A DNA stretch of 64,000 nucleotides from Flagellimonas meridianipacifica (GTDB lineage: Bacteria > Bacteroidota > Bacteroidia > Flavobacteriales > Flavobacteriaceae), in the NCBI RefSeq assembly GCF_003001695.1, contig NZ_PVYX01000002.1, forward strand, positions 1,798,001 to 1,862,000, written 5' to 3'. Of the stretch, positions 27,274 through 36,581 are shown piece after piece. The notes under the pieces were generated by a model. The model did no database searches. It had not been told where the DNA came from and saw nothing but the letters and a program-made list of their open reading frames with translations. Made by a program: the position numbers and the translations under genes. The stretch's first letter is position 1, and every line of letters starts with the position of its first letter.

Positions 27274-27909
27274 CTAGAAAATACCTCTACAGTTCTTTCT
27301 TGTATAGATTTTTATACGTTCCACTTCTTTGGCGCCTTTCGGCATTTCTTCAAGTTGTAGCCCAGGATAGTCATCTGCTTCTTTCCATTTTTCTATCGTG
27401 GAACTAAAAAACGCCGATGCCTCCGAATCCGTCTCATAGATAATTAAATCATAAACTTCTCCCTTATCTCCGCCAAAGCGAGTTACAACCTGCCATTCCC
27501 CATCTCTTTTATAAGATGTATTGGTGTGGTCTGATTGGGGATAATAACGATCATCAGTAGGTCTAATGATGACCCAAATATCTTCCTCATGTGATTCAGG
27601 ATAAACACCCATGGTTAGAATACGGCAGTCCACGGAATCCTTATCAATTGGGGAAACTACCTTAACCGCATCCACCGATCCTTCAATTTTCAACTTTTTT
27701 CCAATGGAGACTTGTTCAATTTGAGTGTTGTAATTAACTAAATCGGAAGAATAACTACCAAATATCATCATCAAAACACCAATGATACCGATGGGTACTC
27801 CCAATTTGGAACCTATAAGTCCTTTTCCTGAGCTTCCTTTTATGCTACCGAGCAATGCCAAAAGCGTAAGCAAAACTCCAATGGATAGGATAATTATTTT
27901 TGTTGACAT
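27274..27909 (-). CDS. hypothetical membrane protein of the beta-glucan locus
   Basis: I do not recognise this 211-residue protein. Two hydrophobic helices occupy residues 4-20 and about 37-52, with a glycine-rich link (SSGKGLIGSKLG). They are followed by a soluble domain of about 150 residues rich in beta-prone segments and Asp, Glu and Tyr, including VWVIIR-type strands and DDRYYPQSD. Topology would place that domain either in the cytoplasm or the periplasm. It lies 42 bp after the transporter gene and before the cytoplasmic GH17, so it is co-transcribed with beta-glucan uptake and may assist the transporter or sense sugars, which is speculation. Confidence 0.7.
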   Translation of the reverse strand: MSTKIIILSIGVLLTLLALLGSIKGSSGKGLIGSKLGVPIGIIGVLMMIFGSYSSDLVNYNTQIEQVSIGKKLKIEGSVDAVKVVSPIDKDSVDCRILTMGVYPESHEEDIWVIIRPTDDRYYPQSDHTNTSYKRDGEWQVVTRFGGDKGEVYDLIIYETDSEASAFFSSTIEKWKEADDYPGLQLEEMPKGAKEVERIKIYTRKNCRGIF

Positions 27910-27951
27910 CTTTTTGTTTTTTCTAAATGATTTACAACCTGTTCAAGATTA

Positions 27952-29382
27952 TTATAATACCCCTCTTCGTTCTTCCAATTGCGCTTTAATATCTTTTGCC
28001 CTTTCTTCGGACAAACTATATTTCCACATAATCCAAATGGCCAATGCGGCGGTCACAGCAGGAATGACAATATCCGCTATTCTTAATTGTGTTAGGGTTT
28101 CTGCGGTTTGTGTTGCAGCATTGCCATCAAACCCAATTACTTTAAGTACCAAACCTCCTAAAACCAAAGCTAGTCCTTGACCTAGTTTTACCACCCACCA
28201 ATACAAGGCTCCAAATGTACCTTCTTTCCTTGGCATTCCGTTCACCAATTCATCCAAATCACAAACATCGGCGGTCATACTCATCATCAATGTAAATAAA
28301 CTTCCTAATCCAAATGACATAAGGGGAATTGGAATAAAAGATAGCCAAATATTATCAGGGGTAAACGCCCACCACTTCATTACATATCCAATAATGGAGA
28401 GTGCCGTAGAAATAATGAACGCATTCTTTTTACCCCATTTTTCAGCCATTTTCGAAACAATGGGAATTACCAAAAATGCAGAAACCAAAGCTCCAATGGA
28501 ACTGAACCATGCTGGCCAGGTGGATGTGGCTTCATAGCTACCGTTGAATATATAAAAAACGAAAATAAAGAAGCTAAAAGAGGCCACAATCTGATATCCG
28601 TTAAATACTAGAAATGTAGCTCCACACAACTTCATGAAGGGTTTGTTTTTTACCGCCTCCTTTATGCTTACAAACAAGTCCTTTAAGTTGCTAAATATTG
28701 AAGTGAAGGTCAATTTTTTTCTGTTTGCCATATGTGAAGCATCAATACCTCTGCAAAAAATAGCAGGCAACAGGCCTAACAGCAAACAGGCCACACCTAC
28801 ATAAATTGCCATGGTTCTTACCCCCTGCGCTTGGTCGCTAAAAATATCGGGGTCTGCGATGATAACCCAGAACCAAGGCACAATAACCCAAGCTAGTAAA
28901 CCAACGGTTTGGGAAAATGCCATTAAACGTGTTCGCTCGTTATAGTCGGATGTCATCTCATAACCAAGACCTACCAAGGGTGTGGCAAACATGGTATTCC
29001 CGATAAGGAAGACCATTGACATAATTAAAAAGTACCAGAAATTATAGTCTGATGAATTATTTTCATCCAACTGCCAAAGCAAAACAAAGGTAATAGCGCT
29101 AAGAATTCCGCCTACCAATATATATGGTCTTCTTCTACCCCATTTTGAACTTGTGTTATCCGAAATAAATCCCATTATTGGGTCAGTTATTGCGTCAAAA
29201 AACCGAGGTAATCCACCTAAAAGTCCTGCTAAAAAAGGATCCATTCCAAAAGCAGTCAATAGGAAAAACATAAAAAAGCCCAGAGCTCCAGGGTATAGGT
29301 TTAAAACCAAATGACCAGCTCCAAAGGCGGCTTTTTGCCCTAAAGGGACTCTATCTGATTTAGCTGTTTTTACCGTTGCCAT
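27952..29382 (-). CDS. GPH-family (MFS) sugar:cation symporter
   Basis: A 476-residue inner-membrane carrier with about twelve hydrophobic segments. The diagnostic loop RFFDAITDPIMGFISDN followed by GRRRPYILVGG near residues 55-85 matches the glycoside-pentoside-hexuronide family (MelB, XylP, LacS). Such carriers take up mono- or disaccharides with Na+ or H+. Its position, 11 bp after the GH30 gene, makes it the likely inner-membrane importer for glucose or short beta-glucan oligomers made in the periplasm; its product would be the substrate of the cytoplasmic GH17. Confidence 0.9.
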   Translation of the reverse strand: MATVKTAKSDRVPLGQKAAFGAGHLVLNLYPGALGFFMFFLLTAFGMDPFLAGLLGGLPRFFDAITDPIMGFISDNTSSKWGRRRPYILVGGILSAITFVLLWQLDENNSSDYNFWYFLIMSMVFLIGNTMFATPLVGLGYEMTSDYNERTRLMAFSQTVGLLAWVIVPWFWVIIADPDIFSDQAQGVRTMAIYVGVACLLLGLLPAIFCRGIDASHMANRKKLTFTSIFSNLKDLFVSIKEAVKNKPFMKLCGATFLVFNGYQIVASFSFFIFVFYIFNGSYEATSTWPAWFSSIGALVSAFLVIPIVSKMAEKWGKKNAFIISTALSIIGYVMKWWAFTPDNIWLSFIPIPLMSFGLGSLFTLMMSMTADVCDLDELVNGMPRKEGTFGALYWWVVKLGQGLALVLGGLVLKVIGFDGNAATQTAETLTQLRIADIVIPAVTAALAIWIMWKYSLSEERAKDIKAQLEERRGVL

Positions 29383-29393
29383 AAAAAGTTCTT

Positions 29394-30893
29394 TTAGTTA
29401 GTTTCTGTTGGTTTTATTATTACGGTTTGAATTGCCTTTGGGTTGATGGACACCCCTTGGGTAGCTTCTCCCAAAACAAGCTCAAACTGTTTTTTGGACT
29501 CACCTTCATTGAAAACCACCACAGCTATGGAACCATCAGGATTTTCTGCCGTAGTGACCAATAAATCATCATCGGTTTTTTCAAACCCTATCCTTATGGC
29601 GCCAGGTCGAATAAACTTGCTAAAATGCGCCATGGTATAATAAATGGGTGTAAAATACACCTCATCATTTTCTTCATCCACAATAACTGGGGCCACGCAC
29701 CAATTCTCAAACCAATTGGGGCCGCCTTGCTTGTTCAAAACCATGTTCCAATCAATCCATCCATCAACCCAGTTGTTCAGGCATCCAATAATATCACGAG
29801 CATACCTATTTACTGGAGCGTATTTAGGGTGAAGATGTTTTTGGTCTTCAGGAGCCCAATCCCAACCCCAATCGGTGGCTTCTTTGGACCAATACCAATT
29901 ATCGTCCTTCCATTTAGGGATATCAGCATCAACACAAGCTTCGGATTGTATCAGGTACTTATCTGGGGCTTTGGAGTGCGCATACTGTAAGGCTTCGGGA
30001 AAAACTTCAAACGTACTGGCATACCAATGGATGGCGGTACCATCAAAGTATTTTGAAGAAGCTTCTGTCCTGAACATTTCATCAACCCATTCCTGTAAAT
30101 GCTCCCTATTCTGGTCATAGCCCAAAACCTTAACATTATGGCCATCTTGTTCCAATTTGGGTCCTAAATAATGCTGAACGAAATCTGTCATTTCCTCAGG
30201 TGAAAAATGCATACTTTCCCAATTACTATCATTTCCCAATGGTTCGTTTTCCACCGTGAATCCCCAGATATCAATTCCTTCCAAGGCATAGGCATCGATG
30301 TATTTTGAAAAGAACAACGCCCAAGTATCGTAATACTCAGGGAGCAATTTTCCTCCCATCCAATCCTTATTGTCTTTCATCCAAGGAGGAGCGGTCCATG
30401 GCGAAGCCAGTATCTTAAAACCGTCTTTCGAAGCCGCCATGGCCTCTTTGATAAAGGGTATAATGTCGTCCCTATCCTCATCTATTGAGAAGTTGTTCAG
30501 CTCCGTATCCCCCTCGACTGGGGCATAAGAGTAATTGCTAACTGAAAAGTCACATGAATTCATGTGGGTACGGGTCAAGGAATACATGGCACCGTCCTCC
30601 CCAAAATAGGCATTGATTATTTTCTCTCTATTTTCCTTGCCCATTTTATTTAGCAGATGAGCGGAAGCTTCCGTAAAAGAACCTCCAAAACCTGTTATCG
30701 TCTGAAATTTTTGTTCAGGCAGTATCCTAATTTGTGATGTCTCACCGTCTGTATCAAAAGCGGTGATAGAATCTAGTTTATGGCCAGTGGCAGAAGTTTC
30801 ATAGACCTCAACTTCCAGTTTTTGCTCTACAACACACCCATTTAGTGTTATGATCAATATCAGCATGAAATAAATATGGTTAAAATTTTTCAT
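29394..30893 (-). CDS. GH30 family glycosidase lipoprotein (beta-1,6-glucan debranching type)
   Basis: A 499-residue lipoprotein (signal peptide ending TLNGC, Cys at residue 20). The GH30 (clan A) domain begins QTITGFGGSFTEASA near residue 62. The acid/base Glu is in GFTVENEPLGN near residue 217 and the nucleophile Glu in YLIQSEACVDAD near residue 316. A beta-sandwich typical of GH30 closes the protein. In laminarin loci of marine flavobacteria, GH30 enzymes remove beta-1,6-linked glucose branches, letting GH16/GH17 enzymes cut the backbone. The substrate here is inferred from the GH17/GH16/GH3 neighbours. Confidence 0.92.
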   Translation of the reverse strand: MKNFNHIYFMLILIITLNGCVVEQKLEVEVYETSATGHKLDSITAFDTDGETSQIRILPEQKFQTITGFGGSFTEASAHLLNKMGKENREKIINAYFGEDGAMYSLTRTHMNSCDFSVSNYSYAPVEGDTELNNFSIDEDRDDIIPFIKEAMAASKDGFKILASPWTAPPWMKDNKDWMGGKLLPEYYDTWALFFSKYIDAYALEGIDIWGFTVENEPLGNDSNWESMHFSPEEMTDFVQHYLGPKLEQDGHNVKVLGYDQNREHLQEWVDEMFRTEASSKYFDGTAIHWYASTFEVFPEALQYAHSKAPDKYLIQSEACVDADIPKWKDDNWYWSKEATDWGWDWAPEDQKHLHPKYAPVNRYARDIIGCLNNWVDGWIDWNMVLNKQGGPNWFENWCVAPVIVDEENDEVYFTPIYYTMAHFSKFIRPGAIRIGFEKTDDDLLVTTAENPDGSIAVVVFNEGESKKQFELVLGEATQGVSINPKAIQTVIIKPTETN

Positions 30894-30938
30894 TTGATTT
30901 CACTTTCATCTTTTGTGTCTCTTTTGGCAATCCACTTC

Positions 30939-32228
30939 CTAGTGTGCCACGGATTGTTCTTCCGCCATTGGAGGGACCAGTACGTCTTTCATTAAAGCTT
31001 CTCTATCGCCTTCATACGTTTTAGTAATTGAATTTCCGTTCCTTGTCAAGCCATCAAAAACCCCGGAATCCACTTGGGGCCACAATGCGTATTTTGCCTG
31101 ACCATCAATGGTAATCAATCCAAAATGATTCTCAGAACCATTTTGATTACCAGCATCTTTCCAACGTTCATTGAATGCCTCGAAATAAAAACACGATATA
31201 CCTTCCGTGTTGGTCCATTCTCTCATATGTTGATAGTAGAGTGCTTCTTTGTATTCGTCCGTTGCTTTCGAGCCTTCTGGACCATAGAATCCATCCGATG
31301 TGGTGGCCCATCCTGTTTCTCCAATGTGAATGGGTTTATCTACTCCCAAACTAAGCATGTATTCCTTTACTGCGTTATACTGATTTTTTGCAAAACCTCT
31401 GGCGCGCAACATAGCCGAGTCTATTTTTTCGATATCTGAAAGATGTGCTTCGGATTCTGGGACTCTCCAAAACTCTGGATTATAATGTGAATTATGATAG
31501 GGATAAGTATGCATAGATATGTAATCCACTGCTTTAATCAGCTTTTCCAAATCTTCTGTGTGATAGCTTTCTTCACCACCTCCCCATGAAGCATAGTCAT
31601 CTGAGCTTGTTATCCATAGGTCTTCTGGTAATTCCCCATTGATTTTTAGAAATTGTAGATGGTTTACCCATTTGAGAATCACTTCCGGTTGAACGTAATA
31701 GCTTGTCGCCCAATTAATCATAGCCTCATTGCCCACGGCTAGCACTTTAACGATATCAGGATAGGTATTGGCCAAGGCTACCGCTCGTGCAATCTCACCT
31801 TCATTCTGTTCGCTTTCCATAGTATGGTCTGGTTCCTTATCTGTCCAAGCGTTTTTGCAGTCTATCCATGCCCCAAGCATAACATACATTTCAAACTCGG
31901 GGTCCTCCGTCTTAAGTTCCCTGATGGCATTAAGGACGTTTCCAGCATGTGGTAGCTGCACGTTGTAGGTTCTAAGAATCTTTATTCCCATGGCAGACAA
32001 CAGTTTCATATCATCTTTAATCTCCGCAACAGTCGGTTGACTATCACGGCTTACTTCTCTATATCCTCCATAGCTTATGGCGAGATAATCTGGATTACCT
32101 AAAATATCTTTTGCAGTCACTTCTTTTTTTATTTGGGTTTCTTCAATTTCTTTTTTTTCCTTTTTAGTACCGCAGGAAGCAACCAATAAAATGAAGCTAA
32201 TTGTAAAAAGTCTTAAGATTGGTTTCAT
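30939..32228 (-). CDS. GH17 family glucanase lipoprotein
   Basis: A 429-residue lipoprotein (VASCGTKK, Cys near residue 19). A Lys/Glu-rich spacer leads into a GH17 barrel starting YLAISYGGYREVSRD. The acid/base Glu sits in LAVGNEAMINWA near residue 167 and the nucleophile Glu in HIGETGWATTSDG near residue 306. GH17 enzymes act on linear beta-1,3-glucan; this one, being lipid-anchored, probably works on the cell surface or in the periplasm on chains released by the GH16. A C-terminal extension of about 60 residues after the barrel has no recognised domain. It lies 45 bp after the GH3 gene. Confidence 0.92.
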   Translation of the reverse strand: MKPILRLFTISFILLVASCGTKKEKKEIEETQIKKEVTAKDILGNPDYLAISYGGYREVSRDSQPTVAEIKDDMKLLSAMGIKILRTYNVQLPHAGNVLNAIRELKTEDPEFEMYVMLGAWIDCKNAWTDKEPDHTMESEQNEGEIARAVALANTYPDIVKVLAVGNEAMINWATSYYVQPEVILKWVNHLQFLKINGELPEDLWITSSDDYASWGGGEESYHTEDLEKLIKAVDYISMHTYPYHNSHYNPEFWRVPESEAHLSDIEKIDSAMLRARGFAKNQYNAVKEYMLSLGVDKPIHIGETGWATTSDGFYGPEGSKATDEYKEALYYQHMREWTNTEGISCFYFEAFNERWKDAGNQNGSENHFGLITIDGQAKYALWPQVDSGVFDGLTRNGNSITKTYEGDREALMKDVLVPPMAEEQSVAH

Positions 32229-32273
32229 AGTATTGCTGTATTACTTCGTATTTGTTTCTTTCTATTTCCGACA

Positions 32274-34094
32274 TCAGTAGTTAAGACCAAATCCGATAGG
32301 AAACAACGGAGTGATGGAATCATCCCAGAAATTGGGTCCGTATTTTCCATTGTAATCCTCTTCAGATTTTGGCCAAGAATGCGGCAGTTTTCCTTTAAAA
32401 TTATAGTCTCCAAATAGGACTTCCCCCACTCCATGACCTTCTGAACCTAACAGCCAAGCAGCAACAAAAGCATCTGACTGTTCAATTTGTTTGGTGACAA
32501 CCAATGGGCGGCCCGAAACCAGTACAATAACAGTTTTTATACCTTTTGAAGCATAGGCTTCTATATATTTTTGATGTGCTTCCGTCAAAGTGATTTGATA
32601 CAAATCCATTTCTCCACCTATATCGCCAAATGATTCCGCGTAGGGAGTTTCACCTACGACAATAATGGCTACATCGGCATCATAATGGTTTCCATTGGCA
32701 TCTGAATCGTAAATAACCTCACCTTTAGCCATTTGTTGAATGCCCTCTAGAATGGTGGTAGCTCCTTTATAATTCTCCTTGGTGCCTTGCCAATTAATGG
32801 TCCAACCGCCTGATTGTAGTCCTGAACTATTGGCGTGTTCACCAACAACCACAATTCTAGATAGGTTCTTATCCAAGGGCAGCATGTTTCCTTCGTTTTT
32901 TAACAGAACCAAAGACTCGCGTACAGCCTGTCTTGCAACATCTCTATGTGCTTTGATTCCTATTTCAGGGATTAAACTTGAATTAGGAAAAGGGTTTTCG
33001 AAAACATTCAGTCTAAATTTTTGCCTAAGAATACGGCGAACAGCATCATCTATCCTTTCCATAGAAACTTCGCCACTTTCCACTCCTCCCTTCAGCCCTT
33101 CTTGGTACATATCAAAATCTCCTTCCACGGCCATAATCATGTCTACACCGGCATTGATAACATCGTTTTCCCCGAATCTTGAATATCCTTTCCAATCCGA
33201 AACCACAATGCCGTCAAACTGCATGGTGCCTTTAAGAATATGGGTGATTAAGGTTTTATGTGCGTGCATGGGTATGCCCTTCAATGAGTTAAATGAAGCC
33301 ATAACAGAACCTACACCATTTTCTACGGCTACCCGATATGGCGGCAGCAATCTTTTTTCTACTTCTTCCGCATCCAAAGTAGTTTCTCCACCTTCCACTC
33401 CAAAATCAGTTGCGCCATCACCTACATAGTGTTTGGCTGTTGCCATTACAGAACGCTTGCTTTTTAAATCATTTCCTTGATGCCCCATTATCGAAGCCTT
33501 GGTCAGTTCTTCTGTCAATTCTGTACTTTCAGAAAATGCTTCATATACCCTTCCCCATTTTTCATTGTAGGGGATGGCAATACAAGGGGAAAAAACCCAA
33601 TTAAACCCGGTTGCTTGAGTTTCAATTGCGGTAATTCTGGCTGCTTTTTCCACCAACTCAGCGTTTCCCGCAGCACCCATTCCAATGTTATGGGGAAAAA
33701 TGGTAGCGCCTTCATAGGTATTCTGACCATGGACAGCATCTACTCCGAAAACAAGGGGAATTCCCAACCGGGTTGATAACGCCAATTCCTGAAGATGCTT
33801 AAACTTCGCTTGCCATTCCTGAGCATTATTACCTGGTAATGGCCCTTGGGTATGAATTACGGAACCAATAAACTTCCCTGCAATATCTTCTTCAGAAATA
33901 TCATCGAAGTGCCGCACTTGGGTCATTTGACCAATTTTTTCATCCAAGGTCATCATACCAAGTAAAGAGTCAATCTTTTCCTCTATAATGGATTCTGTAT
34001 TTTCTGTAGTCATCCTTTGTTTTTTGCAAGACAAAAAGAAACACGAGACAAGGAATAATTGTCCAACTAATATTTTAACCCACGATGTGGTCAT
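32274..34094 (-). CDS. GH3 beta-glucosidase/exo-glucanase lipoprotein
   Basis: A 606-residue lipoprotein (signal peptide ending FLSC, Cys at 23). GH3 domain 1 has KIGQMTQVRHFDD at the start, the substrate-site KHYVGDGATDFG, and the catalytic nucleophile in IVVSDWKGYSRF near residue 312. Domain 2 holds GETPYAESFGD, with the Glu that corresponds to the acid/base in barley exo-glucanase (near residue 500). This two-domain pattern matches ExoI-type enzymes that release glucose from the non-reducing end of beta-1,3- and beta-1,4-gluco-oligomers. It is the first gene of the second transcription unit; a terminator-like hairpin sits just upstream. Confidence 0.93.
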   Translation of the reverse strand: MTTSWVKILVGQLFLVSCFFLSCKKQRMTTENTESIIEEKIDSLLGMMTLDEKIGQMTQVRHFDDISEEDIAGKFIGSVIHTQGPLPGNNAQEWQAKFKHLQELALSTRLGIPLVFGVDAVHGQNTYEGATIFPHNIGMGAAGNAELVEKAARITAIETQATGFNWVFSPCIAIPYNEKWGRVYEAFSESTELTEELTKASIMGHQGNDLKSKRSVMATAKHYVGDGATDFGVEGGETTLDAEEVEKRLLPPYRVAVENGVGSVMASFNSLKGIPMHAHKTLITHILKGTMQFDGIVVSDWKGYSRFGENDVINAGVDMIMAVEGDFDMYQEGLKGGVESGEVSMERIDDAVRRILRQKFRLNVFENPFPNSSLIPEIGIKAHRDVARQAVRESLVLLKNEGNMLPLDKNLSRIVVVGEHANSSGLQSGGWTINWQGTKENYKGATTILEGIQQMAKGEVIYDSDANGNHYDADVAIIVVGETPYAESFGDIGGEMDLYQITLTEAHQKYIEAYASKGIKTVIVLVSGRPLVVTKQIEQSDAFVAAWLLGSEGHGVGEVLFGDYNFKGKLPHSWPKSEEDYNGKYGPNFWDDSITPLFPIGFGLNY

Positions 34095-34149
34095 AGTTAC
34101 GTTTCTTGGCTATGGCTAAGAATAGAAATAAAGTGGTTAACAGTTTTAA

Positions 34150-34183
34150 AAGGCCAGCAAAATTGATTTATCCTACTGGCCTT
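34150..34183 (-). terminator. terminator-like hairpin between the two glucan units
   Basis: AAGGCCAG (34150-34157) pairs perfectly with CTGGCCTT (34176-34183). On the minus strand the stem is followed by TT and A-rich DNA, so the U-tract is short. It lies 14 bp after the stop of the PKD/CBM lipoprotein gene and 56 bp before the GH3 start. Confidence 0.6.
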
Positions 34184-34196
34184 CTATAGATATCAA

Positions 34197-36557
34197 TTAG
34201 TTTGTCTGCTCCAAACGGATATTATCAATATACAAGGTAGTTCCTGCTCCAACCACCGCACCAGCAGCAATGTTGACATTGAACCTGAAAAATCCGGTTC
34301 CAGCAGATATACCCGTGTAATCTACAGTAATTGTGGTCCAAGTGGATTCATTAATGCCTTGATTTTGTATATCGTTGGTATTGACAGTACCTTGGCCTTC
34401 AATTTCAGTTTGAAGCTGAATTGCTGCAGCTGTTAGAGGTGCTCCCAATCTCGCATCAAATGTAAGTCGAGCATCAGTAACTCCACTAAAATCAATACCT
34501 CCAAATATGTTCTGGAAAATATAGGCCCGTCCGGCAGAAGTCACAGTGTTAGCTCCTGCCAGTTCAATAGTTCCATCTGGATTTCCTTCGGCAGCATTGA
34601 AGGTCAATGTTGCTTCAGCCGAAAAAGTATCTGCATCACCAGCCCGAATCCAGGAATCTATTGATGTTGCAGCATCAAAAGTTTCATCAACTAGAGCAGA
34701 ACTTCCTCCGCCACCTGCAGTGTAGAAGAACACGTTATCCACAAAGATATCTGCTGTTACATCAACACCTAGAACATCAAAGATAATCTGGTTAATGGTT
34801 GGGTCATCAGGTAATGGCCCTTCACTACCTGCCGAAGGCACTAAATCCGAAATGGCCACATCAATGGTTGTCCATTGACCACCTGTTAAATTCACTTCTA
34901 CGTCTTCCCTGCTTGTTGGGGTAGTGAAGGAAATAAGGCCAGCTCTGAACGAATTATTCTCCGCTACCCAAATATCCATACTGAAATTAGTTCTACCAGT
35001 AAGGTCAAAGCCCGTATCGTTTTGTATTCCCACAAAATCAGTGTTGTTGTACCTCCACACGTCATCACCTGCCACCTGAACTGCTGAGAACACAGCACCA
35101 CCGTCATTTCCGAAGGCTCTGGTATTTGTTCCCGCTGCATCGGTGTAGGCATTACTGAATACCGAAGTTACATTTGCTGCATCTTGGGTTGGTGTTGGAG
35201 CTGCCACCGTTGGTTCTGTAGCTACAACCTCTGTGTAGAAAAATACGTTATCTACAAATATATTTGCTGTTACATCAACACCCAGAACATCAAAGATAAT
35301 CTGGTTGATGGTTGGGTCGTCAGGCAATGGACCTTCAGCTCCTAACGACTGTACCAAATCTGTAATGGCTACATCAATAGTTGTCCATTGACCACCTGTC
35401 AAATTTACCTCTACGTCTTCTCTACTGGTAGGGGTGGTAAAGGAAATAAGGCCAGCCCTGAACGAAACATCTTCCGCCACCCAAATATCCATACTGAAAT
35501 TGGTTATGCCGGTAAGGTCAAAACCTGTATCATTTTGTATCCCAACGAAATCGGTATTATCGTACCTCCATACATCGTCACCAGCTACCTGAACCGCTGA
35601 GAACACGGCCCCACCATCATTTCCGAAGGCTCTAGTATTTGTTCCCGCCACGTCTGTGTAAGCGTTACTAAATACCGAAATTACATTTGCAGCGTCTTGG
35701 GTCGGTGTAGTCGCTGCTTCTGTAGGTTCAGTGGCAGTTCCACCGCCTCCAGTATCCGAATCACTTCCATCACCACCTTCTACCAAAGATATGTTATCAA
35801 GAACTACGGTACCTGCCGCACCTGCCAAATCAAACAGCACACGACCATTTGCACTTCCAAAATCACTTGCTGCCAACTGTAATGTAAAGGTTTGTGTAGT
35901 AGCAGTCAAGGTCACCTCAGGTGATGAACTAGAAAAAGGAGCCTCATTTAGTCCAATACCTGCCAAAATGGTTCGTTCTCTATCTGAAGAAGCGTTAAAA
36001 GTTAAAATATAGTTGGTTCCCTGAGTTATTTCAACAACCTGGCTCAAATTAACTACAAAGGGTTGCATAGGATCTGGCGTTTCTACATTAGCAAAGAAGA
36101 AACTATTTCCTCCTTCTTCCCTAATTTCAGGAATATTGTCTCCGAAGTTTGTGAACCAAGGGGTCGCTCCATCCTCAAAATCACCATTAGCCAATAACCC
36201 ACTGTCAAATGGTGGCGGCGGATCCGGTAAATCTATGGTCAAATCATCAGAAAAGGTGCTAGACGCCCCAGCAGCATTCGAGGCCGTCAGGGTAACCGTA
36301 AAAGCTCCATCCGCAAAGGTTTTAACCGGGTTTATCTCAGTCGAAGTGGTGCCATCACCAAAATCCCACATAAAGCTATCTGCATTTTCTGAAATATTGG
36401 TGAAAGATACAACTCCAGTATTTTCAATTTGTGTTTGTATAAAGGCCGCTACCACCTCGGGTAGTCCATTGGCATCATCATCGTCTTCACATCCCAAAAA
36501 GGATATGGCCAAAATGATAAGCGAAAAGATTCCGGCTTTGTTAAGTAATTGTCTCAT
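34197..36557 (-). CDS. PKD/CBM surface glycan-binding lipoprotein with tandem duplicated module
   Basis: A 786-residue lipoprotein (SFLGC, Cys 23, followed by acidic residues that resemble a lipoprotein export signal for the cell surface). Domains in order: PKD at 34-109 (MWDFGDGTTS, VTLTASNAAG), a CBM4/9-like jelly-roll at 120-260 starting LLANGDFEDGATPWF, two near-identical 171-residue modules at 275-445 and 446-616, and a C-terminal jelly-roll at 620-786. No catalytic motif is visible, so this is a binding protein. In laminarin loci a PKD-domain lipoprotein commonly acts as the surface glycan-binding protein. The neighbour at 37460-38887 ends in a related module. Confidence 0.85.
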   Translation of the reverse strand: MRQLLNKAGIFSLIILAISFLGCEDDDDANGLPEVVAAFIQTQIENTGVVSFTNISENADSFMWDFGDGTTSTEINPVKTFADGAFTVTLTASNAAGASSTFSDDLTIDLPDPPPPFDSGLLANGDFEDGATPWFTNFGDNIPEIREEGGNSFFFANVETPDPMQPFVVNLSQVVEITQGTNYILTFNASSDRERTILAGIGLNEAPFSSSSPEVTLTATTQTFTLQLAASDFGSANGRVLFDLAGAAGTVVLDNISLVEGGDGSDSDTGGGGTATEPTEAATTPTQDAANVISVFSNAYTDVAGTNTRAFGNDGGAVFSAVQVAGDDVWRYDNTDFVGIQNDTGFDLTGITNFSMDIWVAEDVSFRAGLISFTTPTSREDVEVNLTGGQWTTIDVAITDLVQSLGAEGPLPDDPTINQIIFDVLGVDVTANIFVDNVFFYTEVVATEPTVAAPTPTQDAANVTSVFSNAYTDAAGTNTRAFGNDGGAVFSAVQVAGDDVWRYNNTDFVGIQNDTGFDLTGRTNFSMDIWVAENNSFRAGLISFTTPTSREDVEVNLTGGQWTTIDVAISDLVPSAGSEGPLPDDPTINQIIFDVLGVDVTADIFVDNVFFYTAGGGGSSALVDETFDAATSIDSWIRAGDADTFSAEATLTFNAAEGNPDGTIELAGANTVTSAGRAYIFQNIFGGIDFSGVTDARLTFDARLGAPLTAAAIQLQTEIEGQGTVNTNDIQNQGINESTWTTITVDYTGISAGTGFFRFNVNIAAGAVVGAGTTLYIDNIRLEQTN
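34710..35735 (-). repeat. two tandem 513-bp coding repeats
   Basis: Units 34710-35222 and 35223-35735 encode modules that differ at only a small number of residues. At DNA level they differ mainly at synonymous positions, so the duplication has been kept under protein-level selection or gene conversion. Both units begin ATEPT and end near VDNVFFYT. Confidence 0.9.
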
Positions 36558-36581
36558 TTTTATAGTAGTTAGTTTAGTTTA

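Noticed and set aside
32779..33429. 216-codon open frame on the plus strand
   Set aside because: Antisense to the GH3 beta-glucosidase gene; Ser/Pro-rich shadow translation.
34710..35735. CRISPR array or transposon repeats
   Set aside because: The two long repeats are in frame inside one protein gene and encode a structural module.
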